Shown here: positions 1-10,825 of the stretch, one piece after another
Numbering within the stretch: the stretch's first letter is position 1
Layout of the letters: the number at the start of each line of letters is the position of its first letter
Assembly (NCBI RefSeq): GCF_010731855.1
Contig: NZ_AP022620.1
Coordinates: 2,170,001-2,234,000 of the forward strand
Length of the DNA: 64,000 nucleotides
Origin: Mycolicibacterium anyangense
GTDB lineage: Bacteria > Actinomycetota > Actinomycetes > Mycobacteriales > Mycobacteriaceae
Direction of reading: 5' to 3'
Translations under genes and position numbers: made by a program
Notes under the pieces: model-generated
Database searches by the model: none
What the model saw: the letters and a program-made list of their open reading frames with translations, nothing else
What the model was told of the DNA's origin: nothing

Positions 1-422
1 TCGACACCGAGGAGTCCGTGTACCGCTTCCTCGACGGCACCGACGGCGCGTTCGTCAACCTGTGCCTGGACACCGGCCACATCTCTTACTGCGGCGGAGA
101 CAACATCGCCATCATCCGACGGGCACCTGAGCGCATCGGCTACCTGCACCTCAAACAGGTCGACCCCCGGGTCCGGGCCAGGGTCGAGGCCGAGGACTTG
201 CCGTTCGGCGAGGCCGTCAAGCTCGGCGCGATGATCGAGCCGCCACACGGAATCCCATATATGCCAACACTTCTCGCCGAGATCGATAAGCTCGGAATCG
301 ATGTGTTCGCCATCGTCGAGCAGGACATGTACCCGTGCGATCCCGACGCACCGCTGCCCATCGCCACCCGCACCAGCGCATATCTCGTTTCGTGTGGGGT
401 CCCGTCGGTGCAATTGCGCTAG
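1..422 (+). CDS. Sugar phosphate isomerase/epimerase, TIM-barrel (IolE/IolI-like), C-terminal part
   Basis: The gene enters from the left edge; its reading frame runs from base 3 to a TAG at 420-422, so only the last ~139 residues are seen. Visible motifs are CLDTGH and HLKQVD, then VEQDMYP near the end, which supply the usual metal-binding His, Asp and Glu residues of AP-endonuclease-2-like sugar isomerase barrels. Such enzymes isomerise or dehydrate keto-sugars, for example in myo-inositol breakdown. The next gene is an inositol-dehydrogenase-like oxidoreductase whose ribosome site (AGGAG, 421-425) overlaps this stop codon, so the two are co-transcribed. The exact substrate cannot be told from the fragment. 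Confidence 0.8.
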   Translation, partial: DTEESVYRFLDGTDGAFVNLCLDTGHISYCGGDNIAIIRRAPERIGYLHLKQVDPRVRARVEAEDLPFGEAVKLGAMIEPPHGIPYMPTLLAEIDKLGIDVFAIVEQDMYPCDPDAPLPIATRTSAYLVSCGVPSVQLR

Positions 423-433
423 GAGCCTGCGTC

Positions 434-1441
434 ATGTCTGACTTGAGGATTGCGGTGCTCGGTGCCGGTGTGATGGGTGCGGACCACGTCGCCCGCATCA
501 CCGCACGGATATCGGGGGCCCGGGTGTCGGTGGTCAACGACTACCTCACCGAGAAGGCCCAGCAGCTCGCCGCTTCGATTCCGGGCTGCCGCGCGGTCGC
601 CGACCCGCTCGAGGCAGTCGCGGACGTTCAAGTCGACGCAGTGCTGCTGGCGTCCCCGGGTCCGGCCCACGACAAGCAACTGCTCGCCTGCCTGGAGCAC
701 CGCAAGCCGGTGTTGTGTGAGAAGCCACTGACTACCGATGTCGCCTCGGCACTGGAGATCGTGCGCCGTGAGGCCGAGCTCGGCGCTCCCCTGATCCAGG
801 TGGGTTTCATGCGCCGCTTCGACCACGAATACGCGGCACTGAAGGCCCACATCGACGGCGGCGGGCTCGGCCAGCCCCTGGTGATGCACTGCGTGCATCG
901 CAATCCGGCGGTGCCACCGTCATTCGACAGTTCGATGGTGGTCCGGGATTCCCTGGTGCACGAAGTTGACGTGACACGGTTCCTGTTCGGCGAGGAGATC
1001 GCCAGCATCCAGATCGTGCGTCCGAGTCCGAATCCCCTTGCACCGCAGGGGTTGCAGGATCCGCAGATCGCGATCATGAAGACCGTCAGCGGCCGCCATG
1101 TCGACGTCGAGCTGTTCGTGACGACCGGGGTGGCCTACGAGGTGCGCACCGAGGTGGTCGGGGAACGCGGCAGCGCCATGATCGGCCTGGACGTGGGGCT
1201 GGTCCGCACATCGGCGCCCGGCACGTGGGGCGGGACGATCGCCCCGGGCTTCCGGGAGCGGTTCGGACAGGCCTACGACACCGAGGTTCAGCGCTGGGTG
1301 GACGCCGTTCGAAGCGGTGTCAACGTCGACGGACCGACCGCATGGGACGGTTACGCCGCGACCGCGGTGTGCGAGGCCGGCGTCCGCGCCCTCGACAGCG
1401 GTGACGTGGTCCCGGTGGAACTGGCTCGCCGTGACGGGTAA
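434..1441 (+). CDS. iolG: Gfo/Idh/MocA oxidoreductase, probable inositol 2-dehydrogenase
   Basis: 335 residues. The N-terminal Rossmann fold shows GAGVMG at residues 10-15 and the family's EKP catalytic lysine motif at 96-98. The C-terminal half is the substrate/dimerisation domain. ATG at 434 is chosen because AGGAG lies 9 bases upstream; an in-frame earlier start would run into the preceding gene. The family oxidises cyclic or open sugars with NAD(P); pairing with an IolE/IolI-like isomerase suggests myo-inositol (to 2-keto-myo-inositol) as substrate. The symbol reflects this context rather than proof. Other substrates such as glucose or scyllo-inositol remain possible. Confidence 0.8.
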   Translation: MSDLRIAVLGAGVMGADHVARITARISGARVSVVNDYLTEKAQQLAASIPGCRAVADPLEAVADVQVDAVLLASPGPAHDKQLLACLEHRKPVLCEKPLTTDVASALEIVRREAELGAPLIQVGFMRRFDHEYAALKAHIDGGGLGQPLVMHCVHRNPAVPPSFDSSMVVRDSLVHEVDVTRFLFGEEIASIQIVRPSPNPLAPQGLQDPQIAIMKTVSGRHVDVELFVTTGVAYEVRTEVVGERGSAMIGLDVGLVRTSAPGTWGGTIAPGFRERFGQAYDTEVQRWVDAVRSGVNVDGPTAWDGYAATAVCEAGVRALDSGDVVPVELARRDG

Positions 1442-1500
1442 CGCCGCACCGGCGTTCTGGGGTGCCCGTTAATCCCTGGCGGGTCTGATCCCCTCCCAGT

Positions 1501-1529
1501 CGCCGATCTGTCACACGGACAGACCGGCG
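1501..1529 (-). terminator. Stem-loop terminator after the type III glutamine synthetase gene
   Basis: Arms 1501-1512 and 1518-1529 pair over 12 bp with a 5-base loop. The one non-Watson-Crick position becomes G-U only in the minus-strand transcript, so the hairpin suits the glutamine synthetase mRNA, whose stop codon lies 20 bases upstream. No U-tract follows, which is common for mycobacterial hairpin terminators. Confidence 0.55.
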
Positions 1530-1549
1530 ACCAGGTGGGAGTCATCGAA

Positions 1550-3724
1550 TCAGAGGATGTAGAGCATCTCCTGATAGGTGGGCAGCGGCCACAGGTCGTC
1601 GGCCACCAGGCCTTCGAGGCTGTCGGCCGCCTCGCGCACCGCCGTCATGGCCGGCAGCACGACATCGCGGTAGTGCAGCGCCTCCGCGTCAGCGCCCTCG
1701 ACGTGGGTGCCCAGCGCGGCCTTGAGGTCGGCAAGACCCGCGGTCAGCGCCGAGATCGGACCCGAAACCTCGGTCAGCAGAGCGGTGTCGGCGTCCACAC
1801 CGGCGGCCTTGAGGGTGGCGACGTTCTGCGCGAGCTCGGTCTGGTAGCGGATGGCGGCCGGCAGGATGACCGTCGTCCCCATTTCCAGAACCAGCTTCGC
1901 CTCCACGGCGATCGTCAGCACGTACTGCTCGAGCCGGACCTCATAGCGGCTGTGCAGCTCGCGCTCGTTGAACACGCCGTACTTCTCGAACAGCGCGATC
2001 GCCTCGGGCTTGATCAGCTCGGGGATGGCATCCGGGGTGGTCTTCAGGTTGGGAAGACCCCGCTCGGCCGCCTCGATCTGCCAGTTGTCGGAGTAGCCGT
2101 CGCCGTTGAACACCACCGCACCGTGCTCGGTGATGATCTCGGTGAGCAGCGTCTGGACCGCGGAATCGAACTCCTGGCCGTCGGCGACGGCCTTCTCCAG
2201 CACCGTGGCCATGTAGTCCAGCGAGTCGGCCATGATCGTGTTGAGGATGATCATCGGCACGTTGATCGTCTGGCCCGAACCCGGGGCACGGAACTCGAAC
2301 CGGTTGCCCGTGAAGGCGAACGGGCTGGTGCGGTTGCGGTCGCCCGGGTCGGTCGGCAGTTCCGGCAGCGTGTCGACACCGATGATCATGCTGCCCTTGC
2401 CCTTGGACGAGGTCGCCGCACCCTTGGCGATCTGCTCGAAAACGTCGGCCAGCTGCTCGCCGAGGAAGATCGAGATGATCGCCGGCGGGGCCTCGTTGGC
2501 GCCCAGGCGGTGGTCGTTGGTGGCCGAGGCCACCGACACCCGCAGCAGGCCGGCGTACTTGTGCACGGCGCGGATCACCGCGGCACAGAACACCAGGAAC
2601 TGGGCGTTCTCGTGCGGGGTGTCACCCGGCACGAGCAGGCTGCCGAACTGGGCGTTACCCACCGAGAAGTTGACGTGCTTGCCCGACCCGTTGACACCGG
2701 CGAACGGCTTCTCGTGGAAGAGGCACTCCATGCCGTGCTTCTTGGCGATGTTGCGGAACGTGGTCATCAGCAGCTGCTGGTGGTCAGCGGCGATGTTGGC
2801 CCGCTCGAACATCGGGGCGATCTCGAACTGCCCGGGCGCGACCTCGTTGTGCCGCGTCTTGGCCGGGATACCCAGCTTGAACAGCTCACGCTCGGTGTCC
2901 ATCATGAACGCCAGAACGCGGTCGGGTACTGAGCCGAAGTAGTGGTCGTCGAACTCCTGGCCCTTGGGCGGCTTGGCACCGAACAGGGTGCGCCCGGCGT
3001 TGATCAGGTCCGGGCGGGCCAGGAAGAAGTGCCGGTCGACCAGGAAGTACTCCTGCTCCGGTCCGCAGAACGACACGATGTGGTCGAAATCCTTGTGGCC
3101 GAACAGCTTCAGGATGCGCTCGGCATGGGTGCCCATGGCCTGCTGGCTGCGCAGCAGCGGGGTCTTGTAGTCCAGCGCCTCACCGGTCATCGAGACGAAG
3201 ACCGTCGGGATGCACAGTGTGTTGCCGTTCGGGTTCTCCAGGATGTAGGCCGGGCTGGTGACATCCCAGCCGGTGTAGCCGCGGGCCTCGAAGGTGCTGC
3301 GCAGACCGCCGGAGGGGAAGCTGGATGCGTCCGGCTCACCCTGGATCAGGGTCTTGCCCGCGAACTCAGCCAGCGTCTGGCCGTCGGAGACCGGCTCCAG
3401 GAAGCTGTCGTGCTTCTCGGCGGTCAATCCGGTCATCGGGTAGAAGACGTGGGCGTAGTGGGTGGCTCCCTTTTCCAGTGCCCAGTCCTTCATGGCCGCG
3501 GCGACCGAGTCGGCGATGGCCGGGTCGAGCTTCTCGCCCTTCTCAATGGTGGCGACGACAGACTTGTAGATCGACTTGGGCAGGCGCAACTGCATCTCGG
3601 CCTTGGTGAAGACGTTCGATCCGAAGATCTCCCCGGGCTCCTCAGTGGGGTCGAAGCTGATCGCCGGGGGCTCGTAAGCCTCGACGCTGTTGATCGCCTG
3701 CAGCCGGACCGTATTTCCGCTCAA
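1550..3724 (-). CDS. glnN: Glutamine synthetase type III (GlnN)
   Basis: 724 residues from a TTG start, close to the ~725 typical of GSIII and far longer than the ~470 of GlnA1. The protein begins [15 protein letters not shown] and includes a catalytic-domain stretch around [12 protein letters not shown]. It makes glutamine from glutamate, ammonia and ATP in the cytosol. TTG at 3722-3724 has an AGAGGA ribosome site 9 bases upstream; an in-frame ATG at 3805 would add 27 residues without family character. The gene stands alone between an inositol operon and a secreted protein. GSIII is additional to the GlnA-type enzymes encoded elsewhere in mycobacteria. Confidence 0.92.
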   Translation of the reverse strand: MSGNTVRLQAINSVEAYEPPAISFDPTEEPGEIFGSNVFTKAEMQLRLPKSIYKSVVATIEKGEKLDPAIADSVAAAMKDWALEKGATHYAHVFYPMTGLTAEKHDSFLEPVSDGQTLAEFAGKTLIQGEPDASSFPSGGLRSTFEARGYTGWDVTSPAYILENPNGNTLCIPTVFVSMTGEALDYKTPLLRSQQAMGTHAERILKLFGHKDFDHIVSFCGPEQEYFLVDRHFFLARPDLINAGRTLFGAKPPKGQEFDDHYFGSVPDRVLAFMMDTERELFKLGIPAKTRHNEVAPGQFEIAPMFERANIAADHQQLLMTTFRNIAKKHGMECLFHEKPFAGVNGSGKHVNFSVGNAQFGSLLVPGDTPHENAQFLVFCAAVIRAVHKYAGLLRVSVASATNDHRLGANEAPPAIISIFLGEQLADVFEQIAKGAATSSKGKGSMIIGVDTLPELPTDPGDRNRTSPFAFTGNRFEFRAPGSGQTINVPMIILNTIMADSLDYMATVLEKAVADGQEFDSAVQTLLTEIITEHGAVVFNGDGYSDNWQIEAAERGLPNLKTTPDAIPELIKPEAIALFEKYGVFNERELHSRYEVRLEQYVLTIAVEAKLVLEMGTTVILPAAIRYQTELAQNVATLKAAGVDADTALLTEVSGPISALTAGLADLKAALGTHVEGADAEALHYRDVVLPAMTAVREAADSLEGLVADDLWPLPTYQEMLYIL

Positions 3725-4054
3725 CTGTATTTCCTCTTCACCCAAGACACCCGCGTCTGCTTCGCGGGCATGCGACCGGCCCACAGTAGGAAGCTCCGGT
3801 TCCAAACTTGTTACGTCCGCGTCAACGACAGAATGCGGTACACGCTGGCGTATCCGACGGCCCCGCGCATTTCTAGCAACGTCGATACATAGCCGAATAC
3901 CAACGCCGTTGCGGTGAAACCAATTCGACGGACTTGTACAGCCGATATGAAGCCTTCTACAAGCTATTCGAAACGCCGCGCGAACTCGGGCTAAGTGGAG
4001 TTATGGTGAGGCCGCTTGAGTTCTTGGGTCGGAAACTCTCGAGGGGGAATCATC
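3725..4054. other. Intergenic region between divergent genes
   Basis: 330 bases, noticeably less GC-rich than its surroundings, carrying the divergent promoters for the glutamine synthetase and the secreted-protein gene. A short inverted repeat (CCCGCG...CGCGGG) lies near 3751-3769. No convincing known riboswitch, GlnR box or small RNA was recognised. Confidence 0.4.
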
Positions 4055-5155
4055 ATGCACGCTGCACGGATCATCGCGCCCTTTGCCGTCGCGACGCTGG
4101 TCACAGGCGCTGTCCCAGTGCTGCAACACAGCCAGGCCGCCGCTTTCGCGTCAGTGGATTCGGTGCACATCGCACTGACGCAGGCGACTGAACAATTTTC
4201 GCAAAGTAATTCGGGACCGTCGTCTGCCCGCCGCGACCACGGGTGGGGCGATTTCGGAGATTGGGAAGATTGGGGCGGTCAAGGCGGCTCGCAGAATTGG
4301 TGGGGCGGCGGATTCAGCTTCGACCTGGGCGGGATTTTGACGACGATCGTCGGGCAGCTGACCGCCAATAACGGTGCGCTGCTGACGGCGATCCAGACCG
4401 CGGTGAGCTCCGTGGTCTCCAGCCTGGCCGGCGGCGCCTCGATCGCACAGGCACTGGCCAATGCCGGCCAGCAGCTCGCCACGGCCATCGGCGGCAACGT
4501 CGGCACGGCCGTGCAGGCGGGCCTGAACGCGGTCGGCCAGCTGCTGACCTTCGCGCCGAAGCTGATCAGCGGAGCTTTGACCATCGCCGCGGCACTACCG
4601 AGCGCCGTCGCTCCGGTGGTCACCGCGGTCACCGCCGCCGTCACCAACGTACTGGGCGCACTGGGTTCCGCTGATCTGACCACCGTGATCGCAACCGGCA
4701 TCAAGAACGTCACATCTGCTGTTGCGCAGGGCATTTCGACCATCACCGCCGCGGTCCAGAGCGTCCTGACCGGCCAGCCGGTCACCCCTCCCACGGCTAC
4801 CGCCCTCGCGCGGTCCGCTGCCCCGGCCGGCGCCGAGGACACGACGTCGACGCCGGTCACGGACAAGCACTCCAGCACCGACGCTCCAGAAGCCGAAGCC
4901 ACCGGCACAACCAAGAGCGACGCCGGCACGACCAAGGGCGACACCGAAGCCGCCGACGACACCAGCGATTCGTCGGCCCCGGCCGCTGCTGGCAGTGCCC
5001 GGACCGTGCGAGCCGCAGCCGCTTCCCCGGCCGGATCCAAGAAGGCGTCGGATTCGGCTGCAGGCGCCGGTGCCGAGAAGTCCTCACCCTCGGGCGCTTC
5101 GGCCGGCTCGGCTCGTGCGTCGGGCAAGCGGGGCGCGCACACCTCAGCCGACTGA
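4055..5155 (+). CDS. Secreted Ala/Ser/Thr-rich mycobacterial protein of unknown function
   Basis: 366 residues. ATG at 4055 follows a GAGGGGG ribosome site by 7 bases. A signal peptide covers about residues 1-30 (ending HSQAAAFA). Next comes a Trp/Gly/Asp-rich stretch (~55-90), then ~170 residues of hydrophobic and Ala-rich helices with evenly spaced Gly, Val, Ala and Ser, and a disordered Ala/Ser/Thr/Lys tail ending SGKRGAHTSAD. It has no PE or PPE N-terminal signature and no catalytic motif that I recognise. The overall plan (export signal, apolar repeats, acidic/Ser-Thr tail with a basic end) resembles the gene at 15624, suggesting envelope-associated proteins of the same kind. Confidence 0.7.
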   Translation: MHAARIIAPFAVATLVTGAVPVLQHSQAAAFASVDSVHIALTQATEQFSQSNSGPSSARRDHGWGDFGDWEDWGGQGGSQNWWGGGFSFDLGGILTTIVGQLTANNGALLTAIQTAVSSVVSSLAGGASIAQALANAGQQLATAIGGNVGTAVQAGLNAVGQLLTFAPKLISGALTIAAALPSAVAPVVTAVTAAVTNVLGALGSADLTTVIATGIKNVTSAVAQGISTITAAVQSVLTGQPVTPPTATALARSAAPAGAEDTTSTPVTDKHSSTDAPEAEATGTTKSDAGTTKGDTEAADDTSDSSAPAAAGSARTVRAAAASPAGSKKASDSAAGAGAEKSSPSGASAGSARASGKRGAHTSAD

Positions 5156-5169
5156 GACGACCGTCGGCG

Positions 5170-6120
5170 CTATCGACCGCTCTCGCTGTCGACGTGCTGA
5201 TTCCAGAAGTCGTTGACCCGGCTGGCGATATCGCCGTCGGTGGCCACCGCGACCAGCGCCGCCGCCGCAACGGAGGTTGGGGCCCGGTCGAGCACCACCA
5301 GTCCGACGACCGGACTCGGTGCGTGCGTGACCATCGGCCGGGCCGCGAAGCCCGGCGGGAGGCCCAGTCGCGGTAGCCAGGCGGTGCTGGCGATGGTCGC
5401 CCGGCCCGGATGGGTGAGGTGGGCGTAGAGCGCGTCGACCGAATCCGCCTCCACCACGGGGCGAAACGGGGCGCCCTCGGCAGCCATGTTGGCGTCCAGG
5501 ATGCGCCGGTTGCGCATCCTGGTCGTCAGCGCGCACAACTCGAGGGCCGCTGCATCGGTCCACGACACCAGCCGCTTGCTCATCAGCGGATTGCTGGCGG
5601 CCGCTACCAAGACGTAGTGCTCGCGGTACAACTCGACCGACCGCGTTCCCGGCAGCACTTCGTCGTCGAGGTAGGTCAGTCCCGCGTCGATCTCGAAATC
5701 GGCCAGTTGCCTGGCGATCTCACGCGACGACAGCGCCTCGACCCGGACCGACGCGGCCGGATTGCGCTCCAAGAAGCCGGTGGTGATGAACGGGCTGATG
5801 GGCACCGCGGTCGGAATCGCGCCGATCCGAGCGGTGACCGTCAGCCGCCCCTGCATTCGTTCCAGGTCGGCGAACATCTCGTCACGTTCGGCGATGATGC
5901 GCTGAGCCCAGGCCACCACCCGCTGGCCTTCCTCGGTGAAGCCCTCGAAACGTCGCCCCCGCTGCACGATGACGATGCCCAGGTCGTGCTCGAGCCTTCG
6001 CACCGCGACCGACAGCGTCGGCTGGCTGATGTGGCAGCGCTGGGCCGCGCGCCCGAAATGGCGTTCGGCGGCCAGCGCCAGCAGATAGTCCAGGTGCTGG
6101 AACAGCACGTCTCCCGCCAT
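5170..6120 (-). CDS. LysR-family transcriptional regulator
   Basis: 316 residues. The winged helix-turn-helix is at residues ~7-65 (HFGRAAQRCHISQPTLSVAV is the classic LysR recognition region) and is followed by a linker helix and a periplasmic-binding-protein-like effector domain. The gene is divergent from the formate dehydrogenase-like gene with 102 bases between starts. A T-N11-A palindrome sits in that gap (6130-6146), so it probably regulates the molybdoenzyme/FdhD genes and itself. The effector is unknown. Its 3' end faces the secreted-protein gene 14 bases away. Confidence 0.9.
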   Translation of the reverse strand: MAGDVLFQHLDYLLALAAERHFGRAAQRCHISQPTLSVAVRRLEHDLGIVIVQRGRRFEGFTEEGQRVVAWAQRIIAERDEMFADLERMQGRLTVTARIGAIPTAVPISPFITTGFLERNPAASVRVEALSSREIARQLADFEIDAGLTYLDDEVLPGTRSVELYREHYVLVAAASNPLMSKRLVSWTDAAALELCALTTRMRNRRILDANMAAEGAPFRPVVEADSVDALYAHLTHPGRATIASTAWLPRLGLPPGFAARPMVTHAPSPVVGLVVLDRAPTSVAAAALVAVATDGDIASRVNDFWNQHVDSESGR

Positions 6121-6129
6121 GCAGGTGAC

Positions 6130-6146
6130 GATAGACGCCGGCTATC
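6130..6146. promoter_or_regulatory. LysR-type operator (T-N11-A palindrome)
   Basis: GATAG and CTATC form a perfect inverted repeat with a 7-base spacer; within it T6132 and A6144 are separated by 11 bases, the LysR consensus arrangement. It lies 10 bases upstream of the LysR start and 77 bases before the formate dehydrogenase-like start, the expected place for an autoregulated divergent promoter. Confidence 0.6.
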
Positions 6147-6222
6147 ACCGCATGTCAAATACCAAAGACCAACGTGGCCCGGGCCATGTGGAGCAGCGCT
6201 TTCGGCGGCTAGATTGAGAACC

Positions 6223-8525
<2,303 letters not shown>

Positions 8526-8538
<13 letters not shown>

Positions 8539-9350
8539 CGGCTCGCCGGCGCGCGAGCCATCTGACCGCCGAGACCGTCATCGAGCGGCCCGAGACACTG
8601 GTAGTCGAGGAGCCGTTGGAGATCCGGGTGAACTCCGCACCCGTAACAGTCACCATGCGAACACCGGGCTCCGACGTCGAGCTGGCCCAGGGCTTCCTGC
8701 TCACCGAGGGAGTGATCGGCCATCGCGACGACCTGCTCACAGTGCGGTACTGCCGCGGCGCCGGCGAGGACGGGAGCAACACCTACAACGTCCTCGACGT
8801 GACGTTGCACCCCGACGTGCCCGCGCCGGACACCGATGTCACCCGCAACTTCTACACCACCTCGTCGTGCGGCGTCTGTGGGAAGGCGTCGCTGGAGGCG
8901 GTTCGGCTGTCCAGCCGCTACTCCCCCGGCGATGATCCGGTCACGGTGTCGAACGAGACGTTGACCGCGATCCCCGCGCAATTGCGTTCCGCCCAAAAGG
9001 TATTCGCCAGCACCGGCGGTCTGCATGCCGCCGCGCTGTTCACCGCCGACGGCAGCCTGCTCGTCGTACGCGAGGACATCGGCAGGCACAACGCCGTCGA
9101 CAAGGTCATCGGATGGGCGCTGGAGGGCAATCGCGTTCCACTCAGCGGAACCATCCTGCTGGTCAGCGGCCGCGCCTCGTTCGAGTTGACGCAGAAGGCG
9201 GTGATGGCCGGAATTCCGGTGCTCGCCGCGGTGTCGGCTCCGTCGTCCCTGGCGGTCGATCTCGCCACCCAGTCCGGCCTGACTCTGATCGCTTTCTTAC
9301 GGGGCGACTCGATGAACGTCTACAGCCGAGCGGATCGCGTGGGCAGATGA
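8526..9350 (+). CDS. fdhD: Formate dehydrogenase accessory sulfurtransferase FdhD
   Basis: 274 residues, usual FdhD size. The CGVCGK motif (about residues 118-123) supplies the cysteine pair that relays sulfur from a cysteine desulfurase to the bis-MGD cofactor of formate dehydrogenase. The C-terminal [20 protein letters not shown] segment is typical of the family. It overlaps the end of the fdhF-like gene by 13 bases, so the enzyme and its maturase are translationally coupled. Confidence 0.95.
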
Positions 9351-9395
9351 GACAATAAGCGAATATTGTGTGTCACATACGTGGGGAGGACGGCT

Positions 9396-10370
9396 GTGAC
9401 CGAGGTCGAGGTCGACATCCCGGTATCGGCGTATCACGAGCGAATGCGCAAGTTGTTCCGCCGCCACCACGTTGCCATCACCCGCGACGACCTGCGTGGG
9501 GACGGGCCCGTCGGCGACGACCTCGACGCGTCGTCGGCGTTCATCCTGCTGTACCGGCAGTACCTGCGGGACCGCTGGGATGTCTTCGATCTGGACTTTC
9601 GCCAGGATCGGCACGACTGGTCGCTTGCGCTCACCGCCGAGGAGCGCGAGTCCTTCCTGGGGATCGCCGCAAGCTTCCTGCATGGCAGCCGCCAACTCGA
9701 GGTCGACTTGGCCGAGTTCATGGCCGGGACAGCCGAGGAACACAAACTCCATGTCGCCGCGCAGATCGAGACCCAGGCCCGCCACACCGCATTCTTCGGC
9801 AGGTTCTTGTGCGAAGTGGTCGACCTCGAACCCACCGCTGACGCGACAATTCTGGACAGAACCTTTCCACTCGTACAGGAGACCTTTGTCGGCCCCTTCG
9901 GGCTGCTGGCCTTTCAGGCCGAGGAGCTGCGCCGCAACCCGCACGACCCGCAGGCCCGTGTTCGTTACGGCACAACGTGTTTCCTGTGGATCCAGGGTGT
10001 GCTGGCAGCGTCGTTCTCGAGTGTGTTGTTGGGATTCGCCGCCGGGCGCGGCATGTTGCCTGCGTTCGTCGCCGGGGCCCGGGCGATGTATCTCGATCAC
10101 GCCCGGCACGTCCGGGGTGGGCTGCTCTTCCTGCAGCAGGAGCTGCGCAGGGATCCCGCGGTGGTCGACGACATCTATGCCACCCTGCGCACCATCCTGA
10201 TGGTCAGCGCGGTGTCGAGCCGCCAGGCATTCCACGAACCGCTGGGATGGAGTGGCGACGAGATTCGCTTGCTGGTCTCGAGCAGCCTGCGACGCAAATG
10301 CACCGATCTCGGGATCACCCTGCCCGCCGAGCTCGAGGCGCTGCTGCTACCGATCAGCGGGCAAGTCTGA
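9396..10370 (+). CDS. R2/R2lox-like ferritin-fold protein with substituted metal ligands
   Basis: 324 residues from GTG 9396, which follows a GGGGAGGAC ribosome site by 5 bases. Segments around residues 90-110, 120-140, 190-205 and 228-245 align by eye with the four-helix core of ribonucleotide-reductase-R2-like ligand-binding oxidases. Compared with remembered Rv0233, the six ligands E68, E101, H104, E167, E202, H205 correspond to S98, Q127, H130, Q200, H235 and H238. All four carboxylates are gone and both histidines are kept. A normal Mn/Fe or di-iron centre seems unlikely. It follows fdhD by 45 bases and is followed 2 bases later by an SCP2-like protein. The role is unknown. Confidence 0.7.
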   Translation: MTEVEVDIPVSAYHERMRKLFRRHHVAITRDDLRGDGPVGDDLDASSAFILLYRQYLRDRWDVFDLDFRQDRHDWSLALTAEERESFLGIAASFLHGSRQLEVDLAEFMAGTAEEHKLHVAAQIETQARHTAFFGRFLCEVVDLEPTADATILDRTFPLVQETFVGPFGLLAFQAEELRRNPHDPQARVRYGTTCFLWIQGVLAASFSSVLLGFAAGRGMLPAFVAGARAMYLDHARHVRGGLLFLQQELRRDPAVVDDIYATLRTILMVSAVSSRQAFHEPLGWSGDEIRLLVSSSLRRKCTDLGITLPAELEALLLPISGQV

Positions 10371-10372
10371 CC

Positions 10373-10825
10373 GTGGCCTCGGCGTTCTTCAGCGACTCCT
10401 GGGCGCAGGACGTCCAGGCCGCGCTGAACGCCGGGCCTGACGATGCCGCTCTGGCCGGCAAGTTGACGCACTACTGGGATGTTTACGACGTGGTCCGGGC
10501 GCAGTACACGGCGTCGTGGGCGCTCGGCGTGCGCAACCTGCCGATCGAACTCGGCGGCGGCGAGCGCTATCTGTACCTCGCCTGGTCGGGCTACTTCGTT
10601 GGTGAGTGCCGCGTGCTGGACTCCGCAGAACCGGTCGATGCGACCTACGTCCTGATGGCCGACTACGCCGATTGGAAGGCGCTGTGCAACGGCTACGACG
10701 TGCTGCGGACCATCACCGACCGCCGGATCACCCTCGAGCGCGGTGAAGTACTCGAGTTCTTCACGGCGATCCACTTCTTCGCCGAGTCGCTGGCGACGAT
10801 CGCCAGGGTGCCGGTGGCCGCTTAG
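10373..10825 (+). CDS. SCP2/sterol-carrier-like small protein
   Basis: 150 residues starting at GTG 10373, only 2 bases after the stop of the R2lox-like gene. The C-terminal half ([20 protein letters not shown], then a final amphipathic helix) resembles the SCP2 fold, in which a beta sheet and a helix bind lipids; there is no clear catalytic motif. Tight spacing suggests it works with the preceding ferritin-fold protein, perhaps binding the same hydrophobic ligand. The fold call is tentative. Its stop codon interlocks with that of convergent clpX in the tetranucleotide TTAG (10822-10825). Confidence 0.6.
   Translation: MASAFFSDSWAQDVQAALNAGPDDAALAGKLTHYWDVYDVVRAQYTASWALGVRNLPIELGGGERYLYLAWSGYFVGECRVLDSAEPVDATYVLMADYADWKALCNGYDVLRTITDRRITLERGEVLEFFTAIHFFAESLATIARVPVAA

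Noticed and set aside
1535..2932. Long open frame opposite the glutamine synthetase
   Set aside because: Arg/Val/Gly-rich composition typical of antisense frames in high-GC genes; no motif or ribosome site.
4055..5155. PE/PPE or PE-PGRS membership of the secreted protein
   Set aside because: No PE or PPE N-terminal domain and no GGAGGX repeats; a classical signal peptide is present instead.
5410..6222. Upstream in-frame extension of the fdhF-like gene
   Set aside because: It lies entirely antisense to the LysR gene; the protein has no molybdoenzyme character before MGNVRDFDADYD, and the LysR operator lies in it.
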